Source of the DNA: Bacteroides stercorirosoris
GTDB lineage: Bacteria; Bacteroidota; Bacteroidia; Bacteroidales; Bacteroidaceae
Assembly: GCF_900142015.1 (NCBI RefSeq)
Contig: NZ_FQZN01000015.1
Span: forward strand, 84,080 to 148,079
Reading direction: 5' to 3'
Length of the DNA: 64,000 nt
Positions 6,360 through 16,066 of this stretch are shown in pieces. Position 1 is the stretch's first letter. Every line of letters starts with the position of its first letter. Made by a program: the position numbers and the translations under genes. The notes below the pieces were generated by a model that had not been told where the DNA came from, made no database searches, and worked only from the letters and a program-made list of their open reading frames with translations.

Positions 6360-9083
6360 TCATTTCTGTGTTAAACGCTGGATGAAACGTATCGCCTCAC
6401 CTATCCACAAAACGAGTGAGGTAGAAGCAATAATAATCACCCAAGTGACTAAATCAAGCGGTGTGGTACGGAATACAGCACCACCGAACTGTACAATAAG
6501 GAACTGGCCTATCAAGATGGCAAGCACTATCAGCTCCATACCATACGATTTGGAAATCCCTTTAAATGCAGAATCCGTAGTACCAAACACACGGGCATTG
6601 AAAAGGTTCCAGAACTGCAACATCACAAAGAATGTAAAGAAGATGGTCAGACGCTCCGGAGTCATACCGCCCTCGGCATGATTAAACCAGTATAGCATCC
6701 CCATCAATATAACAAGGAAAGCGCTTCCTACACCAAGGATATAGGAACGCATAGGCTTGGAGATAATAAAATCATTGCTACTGCGCGGTTTCTCTTTCAT
6801 CACACTTTCGCTGGGCGGAATGGAAGCCAACGCCAGAGCCGCAAAAGTATCCATGATAAGATTCACCCACAACATCTGTGTTACGGTGAGCGGTAACTCC
6901 GTACCAATCAGCGAACCAAGCAATACAATAAGCAGAGCAACGAAGTTGATAGTCAGCTGGAAAACGATGAAGCGCTGGATATTCTTATACAGCGAACGCC
7001 CCCACATCACGGCAGTACCGATACTATTGAACGAGTCATCCAGCAAGGTTATGTCGCTGGCTTCCTTGGCAACGGAAGTTCCCGTACCCATAGACAAGCC
7101 TACCTGTGCATGATTCAATGCGGGAGCATCATTGGTGCCGTCGCCTGTTACTGCCACAACCGCTCCTTTTTGCTGCAACAATTGCACCAGGCGTTGTTTA
7201 TCCGTGGGACGTGCACGAGACATGATCTTCAAATCCATCACGCGGTCAAGCGCTTCCTCGTCCGTCAGTTCTGCAAAGGCGACGCCTGTAATCCGGTTGC
7301 GCTCCGTATCTTCCGGTTTCCACAGACCAATCTGACGTGCAATTTCCGTAGCCGTGCCCGGAGTGTCTCCCGTCACAATCTTGATTCCGATACCGGCAGA
7401 CTGGCATTTGGCAACCGCCGCAGGTACATCCGGACGGATAGGGTCACTGATAGCAACCACGCCGAGGAATGACAAATCTTTTACTAATTGACAATTGACA
7501 ATTGACAATTGACAATTACCGTCCGGGGTGTTGCCTGCACAACACGGTTCTTCGTTCTCATCGATTATCTTGAATGCGAAACCAAGGGTGCGCATTGCCA
7601 TATTCTGATATCCCAGCAGTTGTTTTTCAACTGTAGAACGGTATTCTACCGCATCTACCCGTTTGCCATCCAGAACGACATCCTTGCATTTGCCCAAAAC
7701 GATTTCGGGAGCACCCTTCACATACAATACTTTCTTGCCTATCAAAGGAGACTTCACCAACGTAGCCATAAACTTCCGTTCGGTAGAGAAAGTCAACTGG
7801 TCGACAACCGGAGCATTCTCACGCAACTCCAGATAATCACGGTTCTGACTATTCAACCATAAAAGCAAAGCCACTTCCGTAGGATTTCCTACACCTTTAG
7901 GCTTCTCACCTTCCGCCATTTCTTCCAGAAAAGCTGTGGAATTGGTACTGATTCCCTCTACTACCAACTGACTGATATCATCGTCGCCAACTTCCCCGCC
8001 GTTTTTCAGACTATAAAAACTCGGCTCGTAAACCTGCATCAGGTTTTGAGTCAACGTACCGGTCTTATCCGTGCAAATCACGGTAATGGCACCCATCGTT
8101 TCACAAGCGTGCATCTTACGCACCAGGTTATTGGTGGAAAGCATACGGCGCATATTCAATGCAAGACTCAGTGTCACACTCATCGGCAATCCTTCGGGCA
8201 CTGCAACCACAATCAAGGTCACTGCCATCATGAAGTATTGCAAAGTAGCTTTCAAAGCCGGAAGCCAGTCTGCAAAAGTATGGAAAGATGAAAAATCATA
8301 GTGCAACAGCACATCTTTGATAAAGAAGATGGCAAATGCCAGTCCGGCCACGGAGAAACCGATTTTACCGATCAGATTGGCAAGTTTGGTAAGCTGTATA
8401 TTCAGCGGGGTAGGTTCTGTGCTCTGCTCCGTACTCTGACGTGCGACTTTACCGATTTCCGTATCATCGCCCACACAAAGCACACGCATAGTGCCGTGAC
8501 CGTCTACTACCGTCGTACCACGCATCACCTTATTGGAAGCATAGGTAGCCTCTTCATCAAAATCCGCCTCCACCGTGGTCTTACTTACCACAGGTTCACC
8601 GGTCAGATTCGACTCGTTAATTTGCAGGGATATAGCCTCCAGCAGTTCGCCGTCAGCAGGGATTTCTTCTCCGGTCTCCAGCACGATGATATCACCTACT
8701 ACCACATCTTTCCGGGGAATCTCCTGTACACGGCCGTTACGGATTACCTTCACCAAGGTTTCCTCATTCACCGCATTCAGCAAGTCGAACTTCTTACTGG
8801 CATCATATTCGAAATAGAACCCGATACCCGTAGCCAACAAAATAGCGGCAATGATACCTATAGTCTCGGCATACTCATTCTCTATGACAGAGATTATCAG
8901 AGAGAATATCGCTGCAACCAGCAGTACCCTGACAACAGGGTCTTCGAACTTTTCGAGATATAGTTTCCACAGGGAGGGACGCTTGGGAGGCGTTAACAGA
9001 TTGACTCCGTACTTTTCGCGACTCTGCCTTACTTCGTCGTCAGTAAGTCCGCCATGATAAAAATCATCCTTCATTGCATTCAT
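6360..9083 (-). CDS. Calcium-translocating P-type ATPase, PMCA type
   Basis: 907 residues. Features in order: cation ATPase N-domain, actuator domain with LTGEPV, TM4 with VPEGLP, phosphorylation motif ICTDKTGTLTQN near residue 337, nucleotide-binding domain with KGAPE, hinge VTGDGTNDAPAL, and C-terminal membrane helices. This family pumps Ca2+ (or Mn2+) out of the cytoplasm using ATP. Between RTLGFAFKIIDENEEP and DLSFLGVVAISDP there is an extra stretch NCQLSIVNCQL encoded by a 7-bp tandem repeat, unlike relatives. A TATTTTTG element at 9112-9119 (minus) could be the -7 box. It heads the operon with the HAD gene and ribF. Confidence 0.93.
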   Translation of the reverse strand: MNAMKDDFYHGGLTDDEVRQSREKYGVNLLTPPKRPSLWKLYLEKFEDPVVRVLLVAAIFSLIISVIENEYAETIGIIAAILLATGIGFYFEYDASKKFDLLNAVNEETLVKVIRNGRVQEIPRKDVVVGDIIVLETGEEIPADGELLEAISLQINESNLTGEPVVSKTTVEADFDEEATYASNKVMRGTTVVDGHGTMRVLCVGDDTEIGKVARQSTEQSTEPTPLNIQLTKLANLIGKIGFSVAGLAFAIFFIKDVLLHYDFSSFHTFADWLPALKATLQYFMMAVTLIVVAVPEGLPMSVTLSLALNMRRMLSTNNLVRKMHACETMGAITVICTDKTGTLTQNLMQVYEPSFYSLKNGGEVGDDDISQLVVEGISTNSTAFLEEMAEGEKPKGVGNPTEVALLLWLNSQNRDYLELRENAPVVDQLTFSTERKFMATLVKSPLIGKKVLYVKGAPEIVLGKCKDVVLDGKRVDAVEYRSTVEKQLLGYQNMAMRTLGFAFKIIDENEEPCCAGNTPDGNCQLSIVNCQLVKDLSFLGVVAISDPIRPDVPAAVAKCQSAGIGIKIVTGDTPGTATEIARQIGLWKPEDTERNRITGVAFAELTDEEALDRVMDLKIMSRARPTDKQRLVQLLQQKGAVVAVTGDGTNDAPALNHAQVGLSMGTGTSVAKEASDITLLDDSFNSIGTAVMWGRSLYKNIQRFIVFQLTINFVALLIVLLGSLIGTELPLTVTQMLWVNLIMDTFAALALASIPPSESVMKEKPRSSNDFIISKPMRSYILGVGSAFLVILMGMLYWFNHAEGGMTPERLTIFFTFFVMLQFWNLFNARVFGTTDSAFKGISKSYGMELIVLAILIGQFLIVQFGGAVFRTTPLDLVTWVIIIASTSLVLWIGEAIRFIQRLTQK
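7486..7518 (-). repeat. In-frame heptad repeat inside the Ca-ATPase gene
   Basis: aattgac occurs four times plus aatta, 33 bp in all. The same 33 bp is found at 36746-36778 at the purE-ispG junction. Here it is translated as part of a loop between the nucleotide-binding and hinge regions. Confidence 0.8.
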
Positions 9084-9157
9084 GCAAATAGTTAGCTTTG
9101 ATTAAGAGCCGCAAAAATACAATATTAATTTGGGATAGCGAATGTTATTAAATCTTT

Positions 9158-10453
9158 TTATAGGTTAGTCTTACCCTCGATTTCCGTTCCCTGTTTTCTA
9201 ATTGCCTCCCCGTTGAGCGGTAGGGTAAACCAGAATGTAGATCCTTTGCCATATTCCGACTCTACGCCAATCTTGCCACCCAGTTTGCGGACTATCATCT
9301 CGCAAATAGAAAGTCCCAGTCCGGTTCCTTTCTTGTGCTGTTCCACTCTTACAAAGCGTTCAAATATATGGTCTACCTTATCTGCCGGAATACCGCTTCC
9401 GGTATCTTTCACATAGAAGTAAAGGCCGTCAGCACAAGGCTTATATCCCAACGTAATACTACCTTCATCTGTAAATTTCACAGCATTCGTCATAAAATTG
9501 GCTATCACCTGCATCAGGCGGTTTCTGTCGGTATATAAAATGTTGTTCTCCGGCGGTGTCTCCTTGAAAATCTGAATAAGACTCTCCTTCTCTCCCAGTC
9601 TCATACGGGACAGCTGTTCCATATCAAACATCAGCTGATTGACATCCACTTCCGAGAAAGTAAACTCCAAAGTACCGGCCTCTATCTTTGAAAGGTCGAG
9701 AATATCGGCTATCAGTTGCTGCAACATTTCATTATTGGAATGAACAATGTCCAGGTATTGCGTCTTTTCCTCTTCCGAACCGGCAGAAGCCAGCAACTCG
9801 GAAAAGCCGACAATGGCATTCAGCGGAGTACGTATCTCATGACTCATATTGGCGAGGAAAGCTGACTTGGAACGATCTGCATTCTCAGCTTTTTCACGGG
9901 CTTTCATCAATTCTCCCTCTGCATTCTTCAGGCGGGTGATGTCATGCACAGTGATTACCATGCCCTCTTTATCATCTATCGTCATATACTCACCGGAAAC
10001 ATAGGTTTCACATTCGGCAACGTTTCCCCTTCTGTCACGTATATTCAGCACAGCTTCCAAATCGGTAAAACTGCTTTTCCGCTGGAAAGTCTCTTCTATT
10101 TTATTCCGGATAGGACACTCTTTGCAAAGCTCGTGCGTACCGCAACCGCCAACGGCGGACAGGGCATTATTACAACGCAACAAGTCGCCTACACGAGCCA
10201 ACCGGTCTTCCGGCCTATGTGCTTTGGTGATGTCGTAATAGTTAGTCCGCGTAACAATAAAATTACGGTCGATCAGAAGAATGAACGCATGTACATTTTG
10301 CATTATAGAACGGAAAAGTTCTTCCGAACTGCGCAAGGCCTTCTTCGCATTCCCTGCTTTGAGCAATAATCGCCTGCTTCTACCGAGTTCAAGCACATAA
10401 AGCACCAGCACTCCTACCAGTACCAGCATACCGATTAAAATTAGTATCGTCAT
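9158..10453 (-). CDS. PAS-domain sensor histidine kinase
   Basis: 431 residues: an N-terminal membrane helix (about 2-22), a PAS domain (about 45-175), HisKA with the phospho-accepting His205 in [12 protein letters not shown], and a HATPase domain with N-box [17 protein letters not shown]1 VKDTGSGIP and G2 [14 protein letters not shown]. There is no receiver domain, so a separate response regulator is expected; none is adjacent. The PAS domain carries Cys94, Cys104, Cys110 and Cys113 ([12 protein letters not shown]), a pattern seen in a PAS subgroup and possibly a metal or redox site. A TATATTTG box at 10482-10489 (minus) is a likely promoter element. Confidence 0.93.
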   Translation of the reverse strand: MTILILIGMLVLVGVLVLYVLELGRSRRLLLKAGNAKKALRSSEELFRSIMQNVHAFILLIDRNFIVTRTNYYDITKAHRPEDRLARVGDLLRCNNALSAVGGCGTHELCKECPIRNKIEETFQRKSSFTDLEAVLNIRDRRGNVAECETYVSGEYMTIDDKEGMVITVHDITRLKNAEGELMKAREKAENADRSKSAFLANMSHEIRTPLNAIVGFSELLASAGSEEEKTQYLDIVHSNNEMLQQLIADILDLSKIEAGTLEFTFSEVDVNQLMFDMEQLSRMRLGEKESLIQIFKETPPENNILYTDRNRLMQVIANFMTNAVKFTDEGSITLGYKPCADGLYFYVKDTGSGIPADKVDHIFERFVRVEQHKKGTGLGLSICEMIVRKLGGKIGVESEYGKGSTFWFTLPLNGEAIRKQGTEIEGKTNL

Positions 10454-10481
10454 AAAGAGTTCATTTACAATAAAAATGGAA

Positions 10482-10489
10482 CAAATATA
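10482..10489 (-). promoter_or_regulatory. -7 box for the PAS histidine kinase
   Basis: TATATTTG on the minus strand, 29 bases before the start codon, matches TAnnTTTG. No clear -33 TTG is found at the standard distance. Confidence 0.4.
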
Positions 10490-10566
10490 TCTCTTTCAGA
10501 TTAAAACAGGAAACAAAAGAGGAGGAAATATTGTTATTTAGGGATAAAACCTAAAATAGTAATCTT

Positions 10567-10728
10567 ATGGACAAGTACATTTGCACCGTTTGCGACTACG
10601 TTTACGACCCGGAAATGGGTGACCCCGAAAACGGCATTGAGCCGGGAACATCATTTGAAGACCTTCCTGATGATTGGGTATGCCCCTTATGCGGAGTCGG
10701 AAAAGAAGAATTTGAGAAAGCGTCCTAA
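10567..10728 (+). CDS. Rubredoxin
   Basis: 53 residues. The two iron-binding knuckles are [11 protein letters not shown] near the N-terminus and [12 protein letters not shown] near the C-terminus, with the conserved [15 protein letters not shown] core between them. Rubredoxins are small cytoplasmic one-electron carriers, often serving peroxide or superoxide reduction in anaerobes. It stands alone, with its stop codon inside a hairpin shared with the convergent Na/Pi cotransporter gene, whose 3' end overlaps by four bases. Confidence 0.95.
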   Translation: MDKYICTVCDYVYDPEMGDPENGIEPGTSFEDLPDDWVCPLCGVGKEEFEKAS

Positions 10729-10736
10729 GACGCTTT
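10717..10736. terminator. Bidirectional hairpin spanning two stop codons
   Basis: AAAGCGTC-CTAA-GACGCTTT is a perfect 8-bp stem with 4-base loop. The loop contains the rubredoxin TAA (plus) and the cotransporter TAG (minus). A T-rich tract follows on the plus side. Confidence 0.75.
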
Positions 10737-12422
10737 CTTTTCTTTTATATCACTGCTTGCTTCCACTACATTCACCACATAATCGCCCAGTTTCTCACAT
10801 TCGGCAATGATGTCCATATAGTAAACGCCCATCTGGTAGTCATATTCCTTGTTGTTGACATCCAGAATATTCTGGTTCTTCAGCTGGTTGCGGTAATTAT
10901 TCATTTCATTCTCAATATTGAACGATTTATTCACATCGATACTCTGATGTTCAGAGCGTTCCACCACAACAATCATCTGAGCCAAAGCATCGTCCGTCAG
11001 CTTCATCATGAAGTGGATATGGTCATATTGCTTTTCCGTGAAGTCCTGATTGGTCTGGCGCTTGCGGTTAATGGTACGCGCGAGGTTGTAACAGCTATCG
11101 CCGATACTCTCAATTTCCGTCACTTCGCGAAGCATGGCACGTATCTGAAGCTTACTCTCCGAACTTAAACGTCCTTCTGACACTTGATTCAGGTAATTGG
11201 CAATCTCCAGTTCCATATTATCGCTGATATTCTCATACTTCTCAATACGGCTGAATAATTTATTGAAATCATCGTCCTTATCCGTATGCAGCAAATCCTG
11301 CACCATATTAAACATGCGGTGAGTACGTTCCGAAAACAGGTGTATCTCCTTATGCGCCTGCAAAATGGAAAGTTCCGCCGTAGAAAGCATACCACCGGAA
11401 ATGAAACGCAGGCGATATTCTTCGTCGACCTCTTTCTGCGGAATAATAGCACAAACGGTACGTTCTATAAGCTTCACGAACCAAATAAGAATCAGCACGT
11501 TGCAGATATTAAAACAAGTATGGAATGCCGACAGTTTAAATGATACCGCCACAGCAGGATCTTTCGTTCCCATTACATTTTCTACAAACCAGGATACGCC
11601 ACTCGTAAAGGGAGAGAACAGGCAAAGCACCCAGATAACGCCGAAAACATTGAACACCAGGTGAGCCAATGCAGCCCTCCTTGCCTGCGTGTTACCGGTC
11701 AGTGCAGCAAGATTGGCGGTAATGGTAGTACCGATATTCTCACCCAGCACCAGTGCCGCCCCCAATTCAAAACTGATCCATCCATTGGCACACATGATAA
11801 GCGTGATAGCCATTGTTGCCGCCGATGCCTGCACAACCATAGTCAGAATGGTACCGATAAATACAAACAGAAGAATGGAGAGATATCCCATATCCGTATA
11901 ACTCTGTACAAATGCCAGCATCTCCGGATTCGCCTTCAAGTCCGGCGCATTGGATTGCAGCATGGAGAGTCCCATAAAAAGGAAAGAGAAACCGAATATA
12001 AATTCACCGATAGACTTACGATGACTTTTTTGAGAGAAGAGAAGAGGAATACCGAAAGCGAGGAGAGGAAGTGCGAAAGCGGCGATATCAACTTTAAATC
12101 CTAACGCCGAAATAATCCATGCCGTAACTGTAGTACCGATATTGGCTCCCATAATAACCCCGATGGATTGGGATAGGGTCAGCAGGCCGGCGTTCACAAA
12201 ACTCACCACCATGACTGTGGTTGCAGAAGAAGATTGAATCAGTGCCGTAATCAGCACACCCGTCAGCACTCCGGTCACCCGGTTGGTAGTCATTGCCGTT
12301 AGAATTTTCCGGAGCCTGTCACCAGCGAACTTTTGAAGTCCTTCACTCATAATTTTCATTCCGTACAGGAATAATGCCAGTGAACCAAGCAGCTTTAAAA
12401 AATCATAAAAAGAATATTCCAT
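10725..12422 (-). CDS. Na+/phosphate cotransporter family protein with PhoU-like domain
   Basis: 565 residues. The N-terminal half has the two QSSSATT-type repeats of the NptA/YjbB family ([16 protein letters not shown] and [15 protein letters not shown]), each in a membrane-hairpin context with GANIGTT and GENIGTT motifs. The C-terminal 220 residues are helical and acidic and resemble PhoU. The family takes up or exports phosphate with sodium. It stands as a single minus-strand gene; no pst or pho genes are nearby. Confidence 0.92.
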   Translation of the reverse strand: MEYSFYDFLKLLGSLALFLYGMKIMSEGLQKFAGDRLRKILTAMTTNRVTGVLTGVLITALIQSSSATTVMVVSFVNAGLLTLSQSIGVIMGANIGTTVTAWIISALGFKVDIAAFALPLLAFGIPLLFSQKSHRKSIGEFIFGFSFLFMGLSMLQSNAPDLKANPEMLAFVQSYTDMGYLSILLFVFIGTILTMVVQASAATMAITLIMCANGWISFELGAALVLGENIGTTITANLAALTGNTQARRAALAHLVFNVFGVIWVLCLFSPFTSGVSWFVENVMGTKDPAVAVSFKLSAFHTCFNICNVLILIWFVKLIERTVCAIIPQKEVDEEYRLRFISGGMLSTAELSILQAHKEIHLFSERTHRMFNMVQDLLHTDKDDDFNKLFSRIEKYENISDNMELEIANYLNQVSEGRLSSESKLQIRAMLREVTEIESIGDSCYNLARTINRKRQTNQDFTEKQYDHIHFMMKLTDDALAQMIVVVERSEHQSIDVNKSFNIENEMNNYRNQLKNQNILDVNNKEYDYQMGVYYMDIIAECEKLGDYVVNVVEASSDIKEKKAS

Positions 12423-12503
12423 CTTTAATTAATTAGAAGGTTTTATGCTACATCTGTTATTATATCTATATTTAACGTGTAATCACCCTAAAATGAAGAC
12501 GTC

Positions 12504-14177
12504 ATGAAACACATGTTACAAATTTGTTGCAAAAATAACAATATTTCTAAAGAATTCCCTATCGGAAGTTCACTTTTGGATATTTATTACGGTTTTAATC
12601 TTAATTTTCCCTATCAAGTGGTCAGTGCAAAGGTTAATAATCGTTCTGAAGGGTTAAATTTCCGAGTCTATAATAATAAGGATGTAGAATTCCTCGATAT
12701 ACGCGATTCTTCCGGTCTGCGCACATATGTACGCAGCCTTTGTTTTGTATTATACAAGGCTGTCAGCGAATTGTTTCCGGACGGAAAGCTGTTCGTTGAG
12801 CATCCCGTTTCCAAAGGCTATTTCTGCAACCTGCGCATCGGGCGCACCATAACATTGGAGGACGTATCTGCCATCAAAAAGCGGATGCAGGGAATCATTG
12901 ACGAGAACATCATATACCGTCGCACAGAGTGCCACACCTCCGAAGCTGTGCGCATTTTCAACGAACGGGGAATGACGGACAAGGTGAAACTGCTGGAAAC
13001 TTCCGGCTCCATCTATACCTATTATTATTCACTGGGCGATACCATCGACTATTATTATGGCAACCTGTTGCCCAGCACCGGCTTCATCTGGCTGTTCGAC
13101 ATCGTGAAATATTACGATGGCCTGCTGCTGCGCATTCCCAACAAAGCAAATCCCAGTGTACTGGAGGAAGTTGTGAAGCAAGAAAAGATGCTTGATGTCT
13201 TCAAGGAACACCTGCGCTGGAATTATATCATGGGATTAAGCAATGTGGGAGACTTCAACCTCGCCTGTGAAGAAGGACATGCCACCGATTTAATCAATGT
13301 GGCCGAAGCTCTTCAGGAAAAGAAAATAGCCCAGATTGCCGATGACATCTACAACCGCGGCGAAAACGGCAACCGGGTGAAACTGGTTCTCATCTCCGGG
13401 CCCTCTTCTTCGGGTAAGACCACTTTCAGCAAGCGCCTCTCCGTACAGTTGATGACGAACGGATTACGCCCCTATCCCATTGCGCTGGACAACTATTTCG
13501 TGAACCGTGAAGATACCCCGAAAGACGCTAACGGCGATTATGATTACGAATCACTCTATGCGCTCGACCTTAAGAAGTTTGAAGAAGACCTGCAAGCTTT
13601 GTTGAGAGGCGAAGAGATAGACCTGCCCAGCTTCAACTTCAGCACCGGACGACGGGAATACAAAGGTGACAAACTGAAAATTGACGAGCATACCATTCTT
13701 ATATTAGAGGGTATTCACGCACTGAACCCGGAACTTACTCCGCAAATCCCCGCAGCGAACAAATATAAAATCTATGTGTCCGCCCTGACCACCATTTCCC
13801 TGGACGACCATAACTGGATTCCTACAACGGACAACCGATTGCTGCGCCGCATCATCCGCGACTTCAACTATCGTGGCTACTCGGCACGCGAAACCATCTC
13901 CCGCTGGCCCAGCGTGCGCGCCGGAGAAGACAAATGGATTTTCCCCTATCAGGAGAACGCCGATGTGATGTTCAACTCCGCACTGCTATTTGAATTTGCC
14001 GTGTTGCGTTGCCATGCCGAGCCTATATTGACCAGCGTGCCACGCAATTGTCCGGAATATGCCGAAGCATACCGGTTGCTGAAATTCATTAAATACTTTA
14101 CTCCGATACAGGACAAGGAAATCCCGCCGACTTCACTTCTGCGCGAGTTCCTGGGAGGAAGCAGTTTCAAATACTAA
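12504..14177 (+). CDS. Uridine kinase-like nucleoside kinase with TGS-like N-terminal region
   Basis: 557 residues. The first 280 residues resemble the TGS/SAD part of threonyl-tRNA synthetase (VEHPVSKGYFCNLRIGRTITLEDVSAIKKRM), without a synthetase core. The P-loop kinase begins near residue 295 with ISGPSSSGKTTFSKRL and continues with ALDNYFVNREDTPKD and ILEGIHALNPEL, as in uridine kinases. This fused arrangement is common in Bacteroidetes and Firmicutes; the true substrate is not certain. It is monocistronic and is followed by a GC-rich hairpin. Confidence 0.88.
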   Translation: MKHMLQICCKNNNISKEFPIGSSLLDIYYGFNLNFPYQVVSAKVNNRSEGLNFRVYNNKDVEFLDIRDSSGLRTYVRSLCFVLYKAVSELFPDGKLFVEHPVSKGYFCNLRIGRTITLEDVSAIKKRMQGIIDENIIYRRTECHTSEAVRIFNERGMTDKVKLLETSGSIYTYYYSLGDTIDYYYGNLLPSTGFIWLFDIVKYYDGLLLRIPNKANPSVLEEVVKQEKMLDVFKEHLRWNYIMGLSNVGDFNLACEEGHATDLINVAEALQEKKIAQIADDIYNRGENGNRVKLVLISGPSSSGKTTFSKRLSVQLMTNGLRPYPIALDNYFVNREDTPKDANGDYDYESLYALDLKKFEEDLQALLRGEEIDLPSFNFSTGRREYKGDKLKIDEHTILILEGIHALNPELTPQIPAANKYKIYVSALTTISLDDHNWIPTTDNRLLRRIIRDFNYRGYSARETISRWPSVRAGEDKWIFPYQENADVMFNSALLFEFAVLRCHAEPILTSVPRNCPEYAEAYRLLKFIKYFTPIQDKEIPPTSLLREFLGGSSFKY

Positions 14178-14178
14178 T

Positions 14179-14202
14179 CCCGCATATCCCGCCGTATGCG
14201 GG
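14179..14202 (+). terminator. GC-rich hairpin after the kinase gene
   Basis: CCCGCATA and TATGCGGG pair across an 8-base loop just after the stop codon. There is no clear T tract, so its role as terminator is tentative. Confidence 0.45.
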
Positions 14203-14297
14203 GCCGGGATATAAATTCACCCGCCACTATCACCATAAAAATGGGACAGGTGAAGATTTTTAGGCACTTTTCTTGTACAACCTACAGAAGAATGTCT

Positions 14298-14305
14298 TAA
14301 CTTTG
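14298..14305 (+). promoter_or_regulatory. Likely -7 box for the TPR kinase-like gene
   Basis: TAACTTTG matches TAnnTTTG. A TTG at 14273-14275 is 22 bases upstream, slightly longer than usual. Confidence 0.5.
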
Positions 14306-14317
14306 TAAGCAAATAAA

Positions 14318-15835
14318 ATGAATCACAAAATGAGAAAGATAATTACCGTACTCTTCTTAGCAGCTTTCTGCATCTGCAGCCAAGCCTATTCGCAAACCCG
14401 TGCCGATGAGCAAATGAAACAAGCGCAAGAAAACCTTGCCAAAAAGGAATATATCAAGGCACGTTACTTATTTTTACAAGCTTACAATGCTTTCTCCTCT
14501 CAGGGAAAATATGATAAAGCTGTAGAATGCGGCGTCAATGCCAGTGCACTTTATCACAGAGAGAACTACTACAAGGAAGCCTTCGAACTGCTGCGCGGCG
14601 CAGAATTGCTGGTGACTGACGGTGAACAAAAAAGCGGTAAAACCATGCCCGCCCTGCGTTTCCGCATCAACAAGGAACGCTTGCAGATGTACATCAACCT
14701 GAAGAATCCTGCCCGTGCCAAAGAGCAACTGGCCAAACTGGAAGAAACCGCCAAAGCAGCCCGCAATGATTCATTAAGCAACGACTTACTATACACCCAG
14801 GCCAATTATTATTATACTTTCGGCATGAACTCGCAAGGAGATGCCTACATCAACCGCCTGATAGGACAGTATAAGGAACAGAAAAACTACGCCAAAGTAG
14901 ACGAATCTTATAAAACCCTTATCGACATTGCCCGCAAGGCTAACAATGCCGGACTGGTGGCACGTACTTACGACAAATATATCCTTTGGACTGACTCTGT
15001 GAAAGCCCTCACCGCTCAGGATGAACTGAACGTACTGAAACAGAAATATGAAGAAAGCCTGGCAACCATCCAGGATAAGGATGACTCCCTGAGTGCCAAA
15101 CAATATATCATCATCGGACTATGCGTATTGGCAGCCATTCTTGCCGCTGCACTTGTATTGGCAGGTATCGTATTATTGCGTTTTGTCCTCCTCACCCGGA
15201 AACAGAAGAAAGCCATCCAGATAGCTAATGAACACAATGAGCTCAAAACCCAGTTTATACAGAATATCTCCGGACAAATGGAGCCGACGCTGAATACCCT
15301 GGACGCAACCCAACCGGGTGTACGTGCATTGAAAGGCTTTGCCGAACACATTCAGGAACTCTCCGAACTGGAAAGCACCCTTTCCGAAACTTATGAAATG
15401 CGCGAAATCAACATCAATACTTTCTGCGAAAGCGTAATGGATAAAATAAAAGCAGACTTGAAGCCGGATATAACCACTACCGTCAACGCTCCGAAACTTA
15501 GTGTCAAGACTAACCCGGAACAGCTTGAGCGTATTTTGCTTCATCTGCTGAACAATGCGGCTGAGTTCACTCCGGAAGGTGGGAAAATATGGTTGGACTT
15601 CAAGAAACGCGGTGCGCATACACATCAGTTCATCGTTAGTGATACCGGAAGCGGTATTCCGGCAGAGGAACAGGAAAATCTGTTCAAGCCTTTCACCGAA
15701 GTGAAAGACCTTACACAAGGCGATGGTTTAGGATTGCCTATTTGTTCGCTGATTGCTACCAAGATGAATGGTAGCCTGACTCTGGATAGCAGCTATACCA
15801 AAGGCTGTCGCTTCGTACTGGAACTGCATACCTAA
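14318..15835 (+). CDS. TPR sensor histidine-kinase-like protein lacking the phospho-acceptor His
   Basis: 505 residues: a signal peptide (about 1-25), periplasmic TPR-like helices (30-245), a membrane segment (265-290), a short linker and a HATPase domain with [30 protein letters not shown] and GDGLGLPIC. Where the phospho-accepting motif should be, FIQNISGQMEPTLN has Gly319 in place of the His seen in the PAS kinase of this window ([14 protein letters not shown]). So it may bind ATP but should not autophosphorylate at the usual site. It may work as a pseudokinase partner. An internal ATG at 14330 is an alternative start with a cleaner signal peptide. Confidence 0.88.
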   Translation: MNHKMRKIITVLFLAAFCICSQAYSQTRADEQMKQAQENLAKKEYIKARYLFLQAYNAFSSQGKYDKAVECGVNASALYHRENYYKEAFELLRGAELLVTDGEQKSGKTMPALRFRINKERLQMYINLKNPARAKEQLAKLEETAKAARNDSLSNDLLYTQANYYYTFGMNSQGDAYINRLIGQYKEQKNYAKVDESYKTLIDIARKANNAGLVARTYDKYILWTDSVKALTAQDELNVLKQKYEESLATIQDKDDSLSAKQYIIIGLCVLAAILAAALVLAGIVLLRFVLLTRKQKKAIQIANEHNELKTQFIQNISGQMEPTLNTLDATQPGVRALKGFAEHIQELSELESTLSETYEMREININTFCESVMDKIKADLKPDITTTVNAPKLSVKTNPEQLERILLHLLNNAAEFTPEGGKIWLDFKKRGAHTHQFIVSDTGSGIPAEEQENLFKPFTEVKDLTQGDGLGLPICSLIATKMNGSLTLDSSYTKGCRFVLELHT

Positions 15836-15882
15836 TCCGAACTCCACATTTTTAATATACTCAATGTGTCAAAAGTGTTGTC

Positions 15883-15954
15883 GTGCGGGCGAATGATTAT
15901 TCGCCCGCACACACGTTGTAACGGTACTTGTAGGGGTGAGTAATCATTCGCCCG
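15883..15954. repeat. Palindromic intergenic element
   Basis: GTGCGGGCGAAT-gatt-ATTCGCCCGCAC is a perfect 12-bp stem (15883-15910). A second inverted copy of its arm, taatcattcgcccg, is at 15941-15954. The element occupies the space between the kinase-like gene and the first TPR regulator and may act as terminator. Confidence 0.6.
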
Positions 15955-16008
15955 GAATGCAAAGTGATTTTTGGCACTATCTCATTAAATCTCCAGACCT
16001 GCATTACA

Positions 16009-16039
16009 TTGCTTTTATCGCAAGAAAGGGGTACTTTTG
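16009..16039 (+). promoter_or_regulatory. Promoter of the first TPR-HTH regulator
   Basis: TTG at 16009-16011 and TACTTTTG at 16032-16039 are separated by 20 bases, a full match to the Bacteroides -33/-7 promoter. It overlaps a TTG codon at 16037, which argues for translation from the ATG at 16067. Confidence 0.7.
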
Positions 16040-16066
16040 CAAGCTGCAACCTCAAAAGATAAAACA

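Noticed and set aside
8301..8963. 220-codon frame opposite the Ca-ATPase
   Set aside because: No family resemblance; lies wholly within conserved ATPase motifs on the other strand.
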